DNA of 64,000 bases from Gordonia jinghuaiqii (GTDB lineage: Bacteria > Actinomycetota > Actinomycetes > Mycobacteriales > Mycobacteriaceae): the NCBI RefSeq assembly GCF_014041935.1, contig NZ_CP059491.1, positions 3,472,001-3,536,000 of the forward strand, in the 5' to 3' direction. The notes beneath the pieces are model-generated. The model made no database searches. It saw nothing but the letters and a program-made list of their open reading frames with translations, and was not told the origin of the DNA. Shown here piece after piece: positions 53,218 to 64,000 of the stretch; position 1 is the stretch's first letter, and every line of letters starts with the position of its first letter. The position numbers were made by a program, and so were the translations under genes.

Positions 53218-54252
53218 TCACCCGAAGATGACCCGGATCTCCTTGTACTGGTCCCGCGGCACCGTCTTGAGCTCGCCGAGCGCCTCGTCGAAGGTGATCC
53301 GGGCGATGTCGGTGCCGTGGAGCGCGACCATCTGTCCCCAGCCCTTCTCGGCGACGAGATCGGCGGTCGCCATGCCCATGCGGGTGGCGAGGACACGGTC
53401 GAAGGCCGACGGCACGCCGCCGCGCTGGATGTGGCCGAGGACCGTGGCCCTGGTCTCGATGCCGGTCCGCTCCTCGATGACCGGGGCCAGCATCTCGGCG
53501 ACCCCGCCCAGCCGGGGCCGGTTGAACCCGTCGAGTCCCTTCGTCGAGTACGCCTCGTCCATGTCGGGAAGTGTGAATCCCTCGGCCACCACCACCATCG
53601 GCGCGCGGCCACGCGCCTTGACGCTGGTCACCCACGCACAGATCTGATCGAGGCTCTCCGGGTTCTCCGGGATCAGGATCACGTGGGCGCCACCGGCGAT
53701 CCCCGAGTGCAGGGCGATCCACCCGGCGTGGCGTCCCATCACCTCGAGCACCATGCAGCGCTTGTGTGAGTTGCCGGTGGTGCGCAACCGGTCGATGGCC
53801 TCGGTCGCGATCTCCACCGCGGTGTTGAACCCGAAGGTGTAATCGGTGGCGTCGATGTCGTTGTCGATGGTCTTCGGGACACCGACGATGTTGATGCCGT
53901 CGTCGAACAGTCGCTTGGACGCCGCTGCCGTGCCCTCGCCGCCGATCGCGATCACACCGTCGATCTCGAGGTTCTTGAGGACCTTCTTGATGTTGTCCGG
54001 GCCGCCGTCCGGTTCGGAGTACGGGCCGAAGCGACTGGTCCCCAGGATGGTGCCGCCCTGGTTGGACAGGCCACGCACCGTCGAACGGTTCAGTTCGACG
54101 ATGTCGCCGTAGACCAGTCCGGCCCAGCCGTCCTTGAACCCGACGTACTCGTGGCCGTAGACCGTTTCGCCCTTGAGCACCGCCCCACGGATGACTGCGT
54201 TGAGCCCGGGGCAGTCACCGCCGGAGGTGAGAATGCCGAACCTCTTGGCCAT
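53218..54252 (-). CDS. pfkA: 6-phosphofructokinase
   Basis: 344 residues from the ATG at 54252 (MAKRFGILTSGGDCPGLNAVIRG); sequence to 54312 lacks conserved residues. GEGTAAASKRL has Gly where pyrophosphate-dependent enzymes have Asp, so ATP use is predicted. The catalytic TIDNDIDATDYTFGFNTA (TIDND) is present. It is convergent with the PspC gene, as Rv3010c by position. Confidence 0.95.
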   Translation of the reverse strand: MAKRFGILTSGGDCPGLNAVIRGAVLKGETVYGHEYVGFKDGWAGLVYGDIVELNRSTVRGLSNQGGTILGTSRFGPYSEPDGGPDNIKKVLKNLEIDGVIAIGGEGTAAASKRLFDDGINIVGVPKTIDNDIDATDYTFGFNTAVEIATEAIDRLRTTGNSHKRCMVLEVMGRHAGWIALHSGIAGGAHVILIPENPESLDQICAWVTSVKARGRAPMVVVAEGFTLPDMDEAYSTKGLDGFNRPRLGGVAEMLAPVIEERTGIETRATVLGHIQRGGVPSAFDRVLATRMGMATADLVAEKGWGQMVALHGTDIARITFDEALGELKTVPRDQYKEIRVIFG

Positions 54253-54348
54253 GTGGTTGAGACCTTCCCTGTCGAGACGTTCCGCAGAAACCGCGCGCAC
54301 GAACACGTCCAATCTAGTGCCCGGGTTCCCCGCCCGCTGGTCGCGAAA

Positions 54349-54999
54349 TCACTTGATGCCGTTCTCGTAGGCGAACACCACTGCCTGTGCGCGATCTCGG
54401 AGGCGCAACTTGCCCAAGAGACTGCTCACATGGGTCTTCACCGTCTGCTCGGTGACGTACAGGTCGGCGCCGATCTCGGCGTTGGACTTGCCGTCGGCCA
54501 CCAGGTCGAGCACCTCGCGTTCGCGCGGGGTGAGCGTGGCGAGTGTGCCGTCGCGCGACGGCCGTCGGCGTTTCGCGGTGACCTCGGCGATCAGGCGGCG
54601 CGTGATCGACGGTGCCAGCAGAGCCTCGCCCGCGGCGACCACCCGCACCGCGCGGACGAGTTCGTCGGCGGGCGCATCCTTGAGCAGAAAACCCGACGCA
54701 CCGATCCGCAGCGCCTCGTAGACATAGTCGTCGATGTCGAAAGTGGTGAGCATCAACACCCGGGTGGGCGGTTCGCTGTGCGCCGCGAGGATCTGCTCTG
54801 CGGCCCACAGGCCGTCCTTGCGCGGCATCCGCACATCGAGGAGGACCACGTCCGGCCGGACACGGCGACACACCTCGACGGCCTCGACCCCGTCGGCCGC
54901 ATCCCCCAGGACCGAGAGATCGGGTTGCGCGGCGAGCAGGGCCGAAAATCCTTGACGCACCATGGCCTGATCGTCGGCGATGACTACGGTGATCGGCAC
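54349..54999 (-). CDS. NarL/LuxR-family response regulator
   Basis: 216 residues from the GTG at 54999 (VPITVVIADDQ); the extension to 55023 runs into the kinase gene. The receiver has Asp9/10, phospho-acceptor Asp55 (VVLLDVRMP) and Lys in GFLLKDA. The LuxR helix-turn-helix is LTPREREVLDLVADGKSNAEIGADLYVTEQTVKTHVSSLLGKL. It lies 10 bases after the kinase gene. Likely targets include the divergent phospholipase gene, which is inference. Confidence 0.95.
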   Translation of the reverse strand: MPITVVIADDQAMVRQGFSALLAAQPDLSVLGDAADGVEAVEVCRRVRPDVVLLDVRMPRKDGLWAAEQILAAHSEPPTRVLMLTTFDIDDYVYEALRIGASGFLLKDAPADELVRAVRVVAAGEALLAPSITRRLIAEVTAKRRRPSRDGTLATLTPREREVLDLVADGKSNAEIGADLYVTEQTVKTHVSSLLGKLRLRDRAQAVVFAYENGIK

Positions 55000-55009
55000 C
55001 CCCGCTACG

Positions 55010-56308
55010 CTACCGCTCCGCACGCGGCGGCTCGACCGGACCCGTCACATGTGTCAGCGACGCGCCGTCGACGACCCCACCGCCTCTGCGCGGCACCGCC
55101 GGAATCCGCGCGCGCACAGCGAATCCCCCGGCCGGGGTCGGGGTCGCCGAAAGTGAGCCGCCCACGGCCTTCGCCCGGTCGATCATGCCGGAGATGCCCA
55201 CGCCGCTGCCGCCGATCCGGAGGGGTTCGCCGGTCGCGGCCGAGTTGACCACGGCCACTTCGACGAGATCGTCCGGTCCGCCGGTCACGGCCACCTCGAC
55301 CCGCCCGCCCGGCGCGTGGCGGGTGGCGTTGGCGAGGGACTCCTGCACGATCCGATAGATCACCAGGGCAGCGGACTCCCCCACCGCTGTGGCGTCGACG
55401 TCGAGGGTCAACGCGACGTCCGCGCCGGCCCGCCGGGTCTCGGCGACCAGGGAATCCAGTTCTGCCAGTCCGGGGTTCGGCATCGCGTCGGTGTCGACAC
55501 CCTCGACCCGGAGCACGCCGAGCAGCTGGCGGACCTCGTCGAGGGAGATGCGGGCGGCGTCGGCGATGGCATCGAATTCGGCTGCCGCCGAGGGGCTCAC
55601 GTCGGGCAGGCGATAGCGCGCGGTCTGCGACATCACCACCACCATCGACATCCGGTGCGCCACCACGTCATGCAGGTCCCGCGCGATGCGCGTGCGCTCC
55701 TGGAGGACGGCGGACTCGGCCTCGGCCGCCTCGGTCTGTCTGGTCCGCGCCGCCAGCTGGCGCCGGGAGGCCATCAGTCCGCGCAGCAGCGCCACGACCA
55801 CGGCGAGCACCGAGATGCCCACGATCCAGCCGACCCGGGCGGTGGGCTGCACCGCGTAGGCCACCACCAGCCCGGTCGACACCCAGACCACCGGCACCCA
55901 GCGCAGCGGGCACCGCAGGAACGCCATGAACGTGAGGACGAGCACCTCGATGAAGTGGGTGACCTGGATCGCCAGGTCCCACGAATCGTGCGCCGGCACG
56001 AGGATGCCGATCAGTTGCGCCGACACCACCGAGACCGTCCAGGCGGCCAGCGGCGCCGACCACGCGAATGCTATCGGCAGCGCGGCGAACGCGGCGATGA
56101 CGGGCAGGGCGAACGCCGGCACCGAGTGGGTGAGCATCAGCGTGGGCCACGAGATCGAGTACATGACCACGGCCACGAACAGGAAGAACCAGTTGATGCG
56201 CGAGGCGAAGTAGGAGCGCACCGCGGGGTCCTGGGCCACCGGCGCCGTCGATGCCCACTGCACGAGGTCGGTGCCCGCCGCGCGCAGATGCCTGCGATAT
56301 CCGAACAT
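55010..56308 (-). CDS. Sensor histidine kinase (HisKA_3 type)
   Basis: 432 residues (ATG 56308; a GTG at 56317 is possible). Five or six TM segments occupy residues 38-176. The phospho-acceptor His213 is in RIARDLHDVVAHRMS, and the ATPase has YRIVQESLANATRHAPGG and GGSGVGISGMIDRAKAVGG. The C-terminus is Arg/Gly-rich. It pairs with the regulator downstream. Its gene is divergent from the phospholipase gene by 168 bases. The stimulus is unknown; few extracytoplasmic residues are available, so it may sense the membrane. Confidence 0.95.
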   Translation of the reverse strand: MFGYRRHLRAAGTDLVQWASTAPVAQDPAVRSYFASRINWFFLFVAVVMYSISWPTLMLTHSVPAFALPVIAAFAALPIAFAWSAPLAAWTVSVVSAQLIGILVPAHDSWDLAIQVTHFIEVLVLTFMAFLRCPLRWVPVVWVSTGLVVAYAVQPTARVGWIVGISVLAVVVALLRGLMASRRQLAARTRQTEAAEAESAVLQERTRIARDLHDVVAHRMSMVVVMSQTARYRLPDVSPSAAAEFDAIADAARISLDEVRQLLGVLRVEGVDTDAMPNPGLAELDSLVAETRRAGADVALTLDVDATAVGESAALVIYRIVQESLANATRHAPGGRVEVAVTGGPDDLVEVAVVNSAATGEPLRIGGSGVGISGMIDRAKAVGGSLSATPTPAGGFAVRARIPAVPRRGGGVVDGASLTHVTGPVEPPRAER

Positions 56309-56476
56309 GTCCCTCACCCTATGTTGGTGGGCCTCCGACGGTCCTCATACTTTCGGGGGAGACCGCCTCGTGCGCAGGTGGCGCCTCGAGATGCGGCGAA
56401 CCGGCCATCGGCGCAGGCCCCACACCTCCGACCGAACGATGTGGGTTCGCGGTCTGCCACCATAGCGTCGACGACC

Positions 56477-57166
56477 ATGACCGAACCCTCGACACATCGG
56501 GAATGCCCACCGGACAATGCCTTTCGACGTTCCCGCCCCGGCGCGGCGGAACGACCGCGCCGCCGCGCATACTGGTGGACGGCCGCGCTGTCGTTGTCGA
56601 TCCTCTGTGCCGCCCAGTCATTCTCGACGGCCCACGCGGTCGCCGGACCGGTCCCCGACACCACGCCTATCGCGGCCGCGCGCGACTCCGGCAATCGTTA
56701 TGCGGCCACGGTCGTCGCGCTCCTCGGACCAGAACCCGCTTCCGCATTGGAGCTGTTGCCCGAGACCTTCGCGGCCACGCTGGGCTACATCCCCACGCTC
56801 ATCGACGGATACCCGGCCGATCCCGAAGGGAGCTGTTCGTCACCGGTCCCGCTCCCGGCGACCTTCACACCGCTGTGTCGGACACACGATTTCGGTTACG
56901 ACCTGCTGCGGGCGGCCCGGTCCGACGGCGCCCCGCTGGGCGCCTGGGCACGATTCTCCCTGGACCGCATGCTCGTCGACCGGATGTACGGGTCATGCGG
57001 TTCGCCGGCGTGCACCGCTGCCGCGCACGGTGCGCGGATCGGCCTGGCCTGGAACACCTGGCGCCAGTACGGCGGACCCCCGGCGCGCGACGAGTCGGTC
57101 CCGGCGCTGGTCGGCACCACCATCGAGCGAGCATTCGTCGCGCGGGACGAGGAGAGTGCGTCGTGA
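56477..57166 (+). CDS. Secreted prokaryotic phospholipase A2
   Basis: 229 residues; ATG 56477. A signal peptide ends near AHAVA (residues 52-56) after a basic start. The calcium-dependent phospholipase A2 active site is CRTHDFGYDLLR: His137 and Asp138 with Cys134. Two further Cys pairs (120, 174, 179) suggest disulfides. TAG stop overlaps the next gene by 4 bp. It would release fatty acids from phospholipids outside the cell. -10-like TAGCGT is 8 bases before the ATG, so the mRNA may be leaderless. Confidence 0.88.
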   Translation: MTEPSTHRECPPDNAFRRSRPGAAERPRRRAYWWTAALSLSILCAAQSFSTAHAVAGPVPDTTPIAAARDSGNRYAATVVALLGPEPASALELLPETFAATLGYIPTLIDGYPADPEGSCSSPVPLPATFTPLCRTHDFGYDLLRAARSDGAPLGAWARFSLDRMLVDRMYGSCGSPACTAAAHGARIGLAWNTWRQYGGPPARDESVPALVGTTIERAFVARDEESAS

Positions 57167-58458
57167 CTGCGGAAGACAGAAGACCGTTGGTTGTCAACGC
57201 TTTTCGTCGATGGCCGCACCCGGCGATCAGTGTCGCGGTGGTACTCGCCCACGCCGTGGCCCTGTACCCCGGGACCCTTCCGCGGGACGCGACCACGACG
57301 GCCGGCCTGACCGCGGCGCTCGCCGCGCTCGGTGCGATCCTCGGCATGGTGTGGGCGGGTCGCTCCGCAGGCGACCCGGACGTCCGGGCGCGGCGCGTCG
57401 TCTTCGGCTGCGCCGTGGTGGTTCTGGTGGCCACCGTCGGTGTCGCCGCCTGGTGGCAGAACATGATCCGGGGTGCGGTCGGTGCCGCACCGGTCGGACT
57501 CGGGTGGTGCGCGGCGGTCACGCTCGTCCCGGCCGCACTCGTCGTGGCGGTCGTGGCCGTGCCACGCGCCACAGCCGTCGTCGCGGCGTCGGCGATGGCG
57601 CTGACCGCGGGGTTCCTCGCCCCCGCCGGCGCCGAGGGGAAGAATCCCCCGACCTCCCCCGTAGCCGCCTCGGCCGACGACTCCCGCGTGCTACGCGGCG
57701 AGCTCAACCCCGGCGACTTCGACGGCGCCGCAACCGCTTTGGTGGACAAGTGGTTTCGCCATGGAGGCGCGTCGGCACGGGCCGTGGTCGTGGCGGTCCC
57801 GACCGGCTCGGGCTGGGTCGACCGGACAGCCGTGGACGGCTTCGTCCGCAGGTTCGACGGCGACGTGCGGATCGTGACGCTCCCCTACGCCGACGTCCCC
57901 TCGTGGCGGGCCTTCGTGGCCGAACGGTCCCTGGCCGCCGATTCGGCGATCGCGGTGGTGCGCCGCCTGGTGGGCGCGCTCGACGATCGCGAACCCGCCG
58001 CGGGACCGCGAGTGGTGCTCTACGGGCAGAGCCTCGGGGCGGTGGGTGCCGACGCCGCCCGCATCTGGCTGGAGGACCATCGCCCGTCGCGGCTCGACTC
58101 GACGGTGTTGACCGCGCCGCCCGCGGGCACGGTGGCCCCGACGTCGGATTCGGCGCGGACCGTCGTGGTCAACCACAGCGACCCGGTCCCGCGCTGGTCG
58201 ACGGCCACGCTGTGGCGCCCGCCGCCGACCGCCGAGGACACCCGCCTACGCGGGCCGCGGGTACCGGTGGTGCCCTGGATACCGGTGGTCAGCTTCCTGC
58301 AGGCCAGCGTCGACCTGCTCGACGCGCTCGACGGATCGGCAGGTGTCGGCCACCGGTACGGCACCGACCAGGCACAGCTGCCGATGGTCCGTTCCGCGGA
58401 CCTGGGTTGTCAGACGATGTCGCCGCGGGCGGCCTCATACGACGCGCCGACCCGGTAG
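57163..58458 (+). CDS. Membrane-anchored alpha/beta-hydrolase (Abhydrolase_9 type)
   Basis: 431 residues from a GTG overlapping the phospholipase stop (GTGA). Four or so TM segments (about 20-150) precede an outside hydrolase domain with nucleophile elbow [12 protein letters not shown]. This architecture is typical of actinobacterial Abhydrolase_9 proteins. The gene's stop lies 49 bases inside the convergent gatA gene (58410-58458). With the phospholipase it forms a translationally coupled pair, perhaps for envelope lipid turnover. Confidence 0.85.
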   Translation: MTAEDRRPLVVNAFRRWPHPAISVAVVLAHAVALYPGTLPRDATTTAGLTAALAALGAILGMVWAGRSAGDPDVRARRVVFGCAVVVLVATVGVAAWWQNMIRGAVGAAPVGLGWCAAVTLVPAALVVAVVAVPRATAVVAASAMALTAGFLAPAGAEGKNPPTSPVAASADDSRVLRGELNPGDFDGAATALVDKWFRHGGASARAVVVAVPTGSGWVDRTAVDGFVRRFDGDVRIVTLPYADVPSWRAFVAERSLAADSAIAVVRRLVGALDDREPAAGPRVVLYGQSLGAVGADAARIWLEDHRPSRLDSTVLTAPPAGTVAPTSDSARTVVVNHSDPVPRWSTATLWRPPPTAEDTRLRGPRVPVVPWIPVVSFLQASVDLLDALDGSAGVGHRYGTDQAQLPMVRSADLGCQTMSPRAASYDAPTR

Positions 58459-59915
58459 AGCCGGTCGTCGGCCAATGCGGGAGCCATGATCTGCAGACCC
58501 ACCGGCATCCCGTCGTCCTTGGACAGACCCGACGGCACCGACATCGAGCCGATCCCGGCCAGGTTCACCGGCAGGGTGCACAGGTCGAACAGGTACATGG
58601 CCAGCGGGTCGTCGACCTTTTCCCCGAGCGGGAAGGCGGTGGTCGGTGTGGTCGGCGAGATCAGGACGTCGACACTCTCGAAGGCGGTGGTGAAGTCGCG
58701 CGAGATCAGCGTGCGCACCTTCTGGGCCTGTCCGTAGTAGGCGTCGTAATACCCCGACGACAGCGCGTAGGTGCCGATCATGATGCGGCGCTTGACCTCT
58801 GGACCGAAACCGGCTTCCCGGCTGAGTGCCATGACCTCGTCGGCCGAATGTGAACCGTCGTCGCCGACGCGCAGGCCGTATCGCATGGCGTCGAAGCGGG
58901 CGAGGTTCGACGACACCTCCGACGGGAGGATCAGGTAGTACGCGCCGAGAGCGTAGGTGAAATGCGGGCAGCTGACCTCGACGACCTCGGCGCCGCGTTC
59001 GGTGAGGAGCTTGACGGCCTCGTGGAAGGAGTCGAGCACGCCGGACTGGTAGCCCTCGCCCTGCAGTTCCTTCACCACACCGATCCGCACGCCCTCGAGG
59101 TCCTGCTCGGCGCCTGCACGGGCGGCCGCGACGACGTCGGGCACCGGCACGTCGATGGAGGTGGAGTCACGCGGATCGTGTCCGGCGATCACCTCGTGGA
59201 GCATGGCGGTGTCGAGGACGGTGCGCCCGCACGGGCCGCCCTGGTCGAGCGAGGAGGCACACGCGACGAGACCGTAGCGCGAGACCGTGCCGTAGGTGGG
59301 CTTGACGCCGACGGTCGCGGTGACCGCGGCCGGCTGCCGGATCGAACCGCCGGTGTCGGTGCCGATCGCGAGCGGCGCCTGGTACGACGCGAGGGCCGCG
59401 GCACTACCACCGCCGGAACCGCCGGGGATCTTGCTGGGGTCCCACGGGTTTCGGGTGATCTTGTAGGCGGAGTTCTCCGTCGAGCTGCCCATCGCGAACT
59501 CGTCCATGTTCGTCTTGCCCAGGATGGGGATGCCGGCGGAGCGAAGACGTTCGGTGACCGCGGCGTCGTAGGGCGGTACCCAGCCTTCGAGGATCCTGGA
59601 GCCGCAGGTGGTGGGGGCGTCGGTGGTGGTGAAGACGTCCTTGAGCGCGATGGGCACACCGGCGAGCGACGACACGGCGTCACCCGCGGCGATCGCGTCG
59701 TCGGCCGCCTTGGCCGCGACGAGGGCCTCGGCGCCGCTGATGTGCAGGAACGCACCGAGCTCACCGTCGACCTCGGCGATGCGGTCGAGGTGGGCCTGCG
59801 TGACCTCCACCGAACTGACCTCGCGGGTCGCGATCTTCGTGGCGAGTTCGGCGGCGGACAGACCGGTCAGGTCACCGGCGGGACGAGGAGCTGCGGCACT
59901 CGACTCGGCACTCAC
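58410..59915 (-). CDS. gatA: Asp/Glu-tRNA amidotransferase subunit A
   Basis: 501 residues, GTG start overlapping gatC by 4 bp. The amidase signature [32 protein letters not shown] has the catalytic Ser residues; the Lys is in [10 protein letters not shown]. It supplies ammonia from glutamine for tRNA transamidation. The 3' end overlaps the plus-strand hydrolase gene by 49 bp. Confidence 0.97.
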   Translation of the reverse strand: MSAESSAAAPRPAGDLTGLSAAELATKIATREVSSVEVTQAHLDRIAEVDGELGAFLHISGAEALVAAKAADDAIAAGDAVSSLAGVPIALKDVFTTTDAPTTCGSRILEGWVPPYDAAVTERLRSAGIPILGKTNMDEFAMGSSTENSAYKITRNPWDPSKIPGGSGGGSAAALASYQAPLAIGTDTGGSIRQPAAVTATVGVKPTYGTVSRYGLVACASSLDQGGPCGRTVLDTAMLHEVIAGHDPRDSTSIDVPVPDVVAAARAGAEQDLEGVRIGVVKELQGEGYQSGVLDSFHEAVKLLTERGAEVVEVSCPHFTYALGAYYLILPSEVSSNLARFDAMRYGLRVGDDGSHSADEVMALSREAGFGPEVKRRIMIGTYALSSGYYDAYYGQAQKVRTLISRDFTTAFESVDVLISPTTPTTAFPLGEKVDDPLAMYLFDLCTLPVNLAGIGSMSVPSGLSKDDGMPVGLQIMAPALADDRLYRVGASYEAARGDIV

Positions 59916-60223
59916 TGTTCTTCTCCCAGGATCTGCGGGACGGCGAAACGGTCCTGTTCGACGGCCGGCGCGCCGGAGAGCGCCTCAGCGGTGCTCAGGC
60001 CGGGCACCACGACGTCGGGGCGCAACACGTTGGCGAGCTGCGCGGGGTGCGCGGTGCCCGGGACGTCGTCGGCGGCCACCTCCGACACCGACGCGACGTG
60101 CGTCAGGATCGAGTCCAGCTGCTCGGCGTAGACATCGAGTTCGTCCTCGCTCAGCGCCAGTCGCGACAGTCGCGCCAGGTGCGCGACCTCGTCACGCGAT
60201 ATGGACTTCGGTTCGCCAGCCAC
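59912..60223 (-). CDS. gatC: Asp/Glu-tRNA amidotransferase subunit C
   Basis: 103 residues from the GTG at 60223, with GGAAGG 9 bases upstream; the ORF could begin at 60265 but that lacks conservation. [22 protein letters not shown] is diagnostic. It ties GatA to GatB. The gene is coupled to gatA. Confidence 0.95.
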   Translation of the reverse strand: MAGEPKSISRDEVAHLARLSRLALSEDELDVYAEQLDSILTHVASVSEVAADDVPGTAHPAQLANVLRPDVVVPGLSTAEALSGAPAVEQDRFAVPQILGEEQ

Positions 60224-60415
60224 CGTCAGCGTCCTTCCTTCCAACACTTGCTCCGTCAGTCGCACCGCGCGTCGCCGAGGCGTCGCAAGGTGCGTGTCCA
60301 GCCTATGGGAACCCGCCGAGTCCGCTCACCCCAGCCACCGCTTGCACTCCCCGCGCACCCTCCACCCATCCCCCGGCGGTGCGCGCGCGGAGAGTGCGGG
60401 TGCGAGAATGGCGCA

Positions 60416-61075
60416 GTGTCTTACCTGTTGCGGGTCTACCTCGAAGACCGGCCGGGCAGTCTCGGCGTGCTCGCCGTGCAGCTCGGCTCTGTCGGCGCAG
60501 ACATCCTTTCCCTCGAGGTCGTCGAACGCGGCAACGGCTATGCGGTCGACGATCTCGTCGTCGAGGTCGCGCCCGGCTCGTTGCCCGACAGCCTGATCAC
60601 CGCCGCCGAGAAGGTGAACGGCGTCCGTGTGGATTCCATCCGGCCGTACTCGGGTGTGCTCGACACCCATCGCGAGCTCGAACTCGTCGATCAGGTCGCG
60701 ACCGCGGGACGTGACCGGCTGCAGGTCCTCGTCGACAACGCGCCCCGGGTCCTGCGCGTCTCCTGGGCGATGGTCATCACCCGTGCCAGCGGCGGTGTGC
60801 TGCAGCTCTTCGGCTCCTCGGGCGCGCCCGAGACACCGCTGACGCGCGCAGACTGGTTGCCGCTCGAACACGCGGTGGAGCTCGACGCCGAGGGCGACTG
60901 GGTTCCCGGCGCGTGGCAGGACATGGACACCCGCCTCGCGGCCGCTCCGCTGGGGAGTGACGCGAAGGCAATCCTGCTCGGCCGGATCGGAGGCCCGGAT
61001 TTCCGGCCGTCCGAGGTCGCCCGACTGGGTTATCTGGCGGGAATCGTCAGCACGGTGTTGCGCGCCGAGAGTTGA
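60416..61075 (+). CDS. ACT-domain protein
   Basis: 219 residues from the GTG at 60416. ACT domain at the start (YLLRVYLEDRPGSLGVLAVQLGSVGADILSLEV) suggests amino-acid binding; no known catalytic domain follows, though VLRVSWAMVITRASGGVLQLFGSSGAPE is conserved in Rv3013. It is a putative regulatory protein with an unknown partner. It is divergent from gatC. The mRNA may be leaderless. Confidence 0.88.
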   Translation: MSYLLRVYLEDRPGSLGVLAVQLGSVGADILSLEVVERGNGYAVDDLVVEVAPGSLPDSLITAAEKVNGVRVDSIRPYSGVLDTHRELELVDQVATAGRDRLQVLVDNAPRVLRVSWAMVITRASGGVLQLFGSSGAPETPLTRADWLPLEHAVELDAEGDWVPGAWQDMDTRLAAAPLGSDAKAILLGRIGGPDFRPSEVARLGYLAGIVSTVLRAES

Positions 61076-61091
61076 CGGCGATGATGGAGCA

Positions 61092-61607
61092 ATGACCTCC
61101 ATCACGCTCGTGCAGGGAGACATCACCACGCAGTCGGTCGACGCGGTCGTCAACGCCGCCAATTCGACACTCCTCGGCGGCGGCGGGGTCGACGGCGCCA
61201 TCCACCGTCGCGGCGGACCGGCGATCCTCGCCGAGTGCAAGGAGTTGCGGGCGGGACCCTACAAGCGCGGGCTCCCCGTCGGCGAGGCCGTCGCCACCAC
61301 CGCCGGGGACCTACCCGCGCGGTGGGTCATCCACACCGTCGGCCCGGTGTACTCCCGCGACGAGGACCGCTCAGATCTCCTGATCTCCTGCTATCGCGAG
61401 TCTCTCCGTGTCGCAACGGAATTGGGTGCATCGACGATCGCGTTCCCGGCCATCTCCACCGGGGTGTACGGCTGGCCGATGGACGACGGCGCACGCAAGG
61501 CCGTCGACACGGTGCGCTCGGAGGTTGCGGACACCACGATCACCGAGGTTCGCTTCGTCCTGTTCGACCAGCGGGCCTACCGCGCCTTCGACGCTGCGCT
61601 CGGCTGA
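61092..61607 (+). CDS. Macrodomain protein (O-acetyl-ADP-ribose deacetylase family)
   Basis: 171 residues, ATG 61092, 16 bases after the ACT gene. The macrodomain motifs ITLVQGDITTQSVDAVVNAANSTLLGGGGVDGAIHRRGG (ADP-ribose pocket) and AFPAISTGVYGWPMDDGA are intact. It likely hydrolyses ADP-ribose esters or ADP-ribosyl-proteins. The gene ends 3 bases before the convergent ligA stop. Its partner, if any, is unknown. Confidence 0.93.
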   Translation: MTSITLVQGDITTQSVDAVVNAANSTLLGGGGVDGAIHRRGGPAILAECKELRAGPYKRGLPVGEAVATTAGDLPARWVIHTVGPVYSRDEDRSDLLISCYRESLRVATELGASTIAFPAISTGVYGWPMDDGARKAVDTVRSEVADTTITEVRFVLFDQRAYRAFDAALG

Positions 61608-61610
61608 GAC

Positions 61611-64000
<2,390 letters not shown>

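Overview
The window is chromosomal DNA of a high-GC, mycolic-acid-type actinobacterium (order Mycobacteriales). Gene order suggests Gordonia or a close relative. It carries long blocks in the order I recall from Mycobacterium tuberculosis: degV-octT-gpgP-rsfS-nadD ... VWA/MoxR-proA; recG-DAK2-rpmB; ung ... thiL; gpsA-cofC/fbiD-ppk-mutT1-hupB-leuDC-IclR; gltX-FAH-MFS-leuB-serA; ilvC-ilvN-ilvB-cfp6-ilvD; DoxX-lppZ-gatB-pfkA-gatA-gatC-ACT protein-ligA. Frequent GTG starts, 1-4 base overlaps (GTGA, TGATG) and genes that seem to be transcribed without a leader also fit.

Layout. 0-7.2 kb, minus strand: DegV protein (cut by the window edge), methylglucose-lipopolysaccharide genes octT and gpgP, rsfS, nadD with a 36-bp tandem-repeat tail, then a CoxE-like VWA protein, a MoxR ATPase and proA. 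7.4-12.5 kb is accessory: a CsoR/CstR-family repressor faces an MMPL transporter, a DUF302 protein and a DsbA-like protein across two palindromic operators, followed by a SnoaL-like protein and a membrane-anchored HNH nuclease. 12.6-26.6 kb is housekeeping: recG, DAK2 kinase, rpmB, enoyl-CoA hydratase, ung, gamma carbonic anhydrase, thiL, gpsA, cofC/fbiD, ppk1, mutT1. 26.7-38.7 kb: hupB, leuCD with its divergent IclR regulator, tRNA-Glu, tRNA-Gln, gltX, FAH protein, MFS, leuB, serA. 39-42.2 kb is accessory: a secreted trypsin-like protease, a frameshifted MFS exporter and a short chimeric ORF. 42.3-48.7 kb: the ilv genes, with a leader-peptide attenuator ahead of ilvB. 48.8-63.7 kb: DoxX, LppZ, gatB, PspC, pfkA, a two-component system divergent from a secreted phospholipase A2 and alpha/beta-hydrolase pair, gatA, gatC, ACT protein, macrodomain protein, ligA.

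Functional themes. Branched-chain amino-acid synthesis is nearly complete here (ilvB, N, C, D; leuB, C, D; leuA is not seen) and shows two kinds of control: an attenuator on ilvBN and an IclR (LtbR/NdgR-like) regulator divergent from leuCD. tRNA-Gln, tRNA-Glu, gltX and all three gatCAB subunits lie in one window, consistent with the indirect Gln-tRNA route. The most system-like accessory locus is the CstR-like/MMPL/DUF302/DsbA cluster at 7.4-11.1 kb. All calls come from reading the sequence and from family knowledge; no database search was run.
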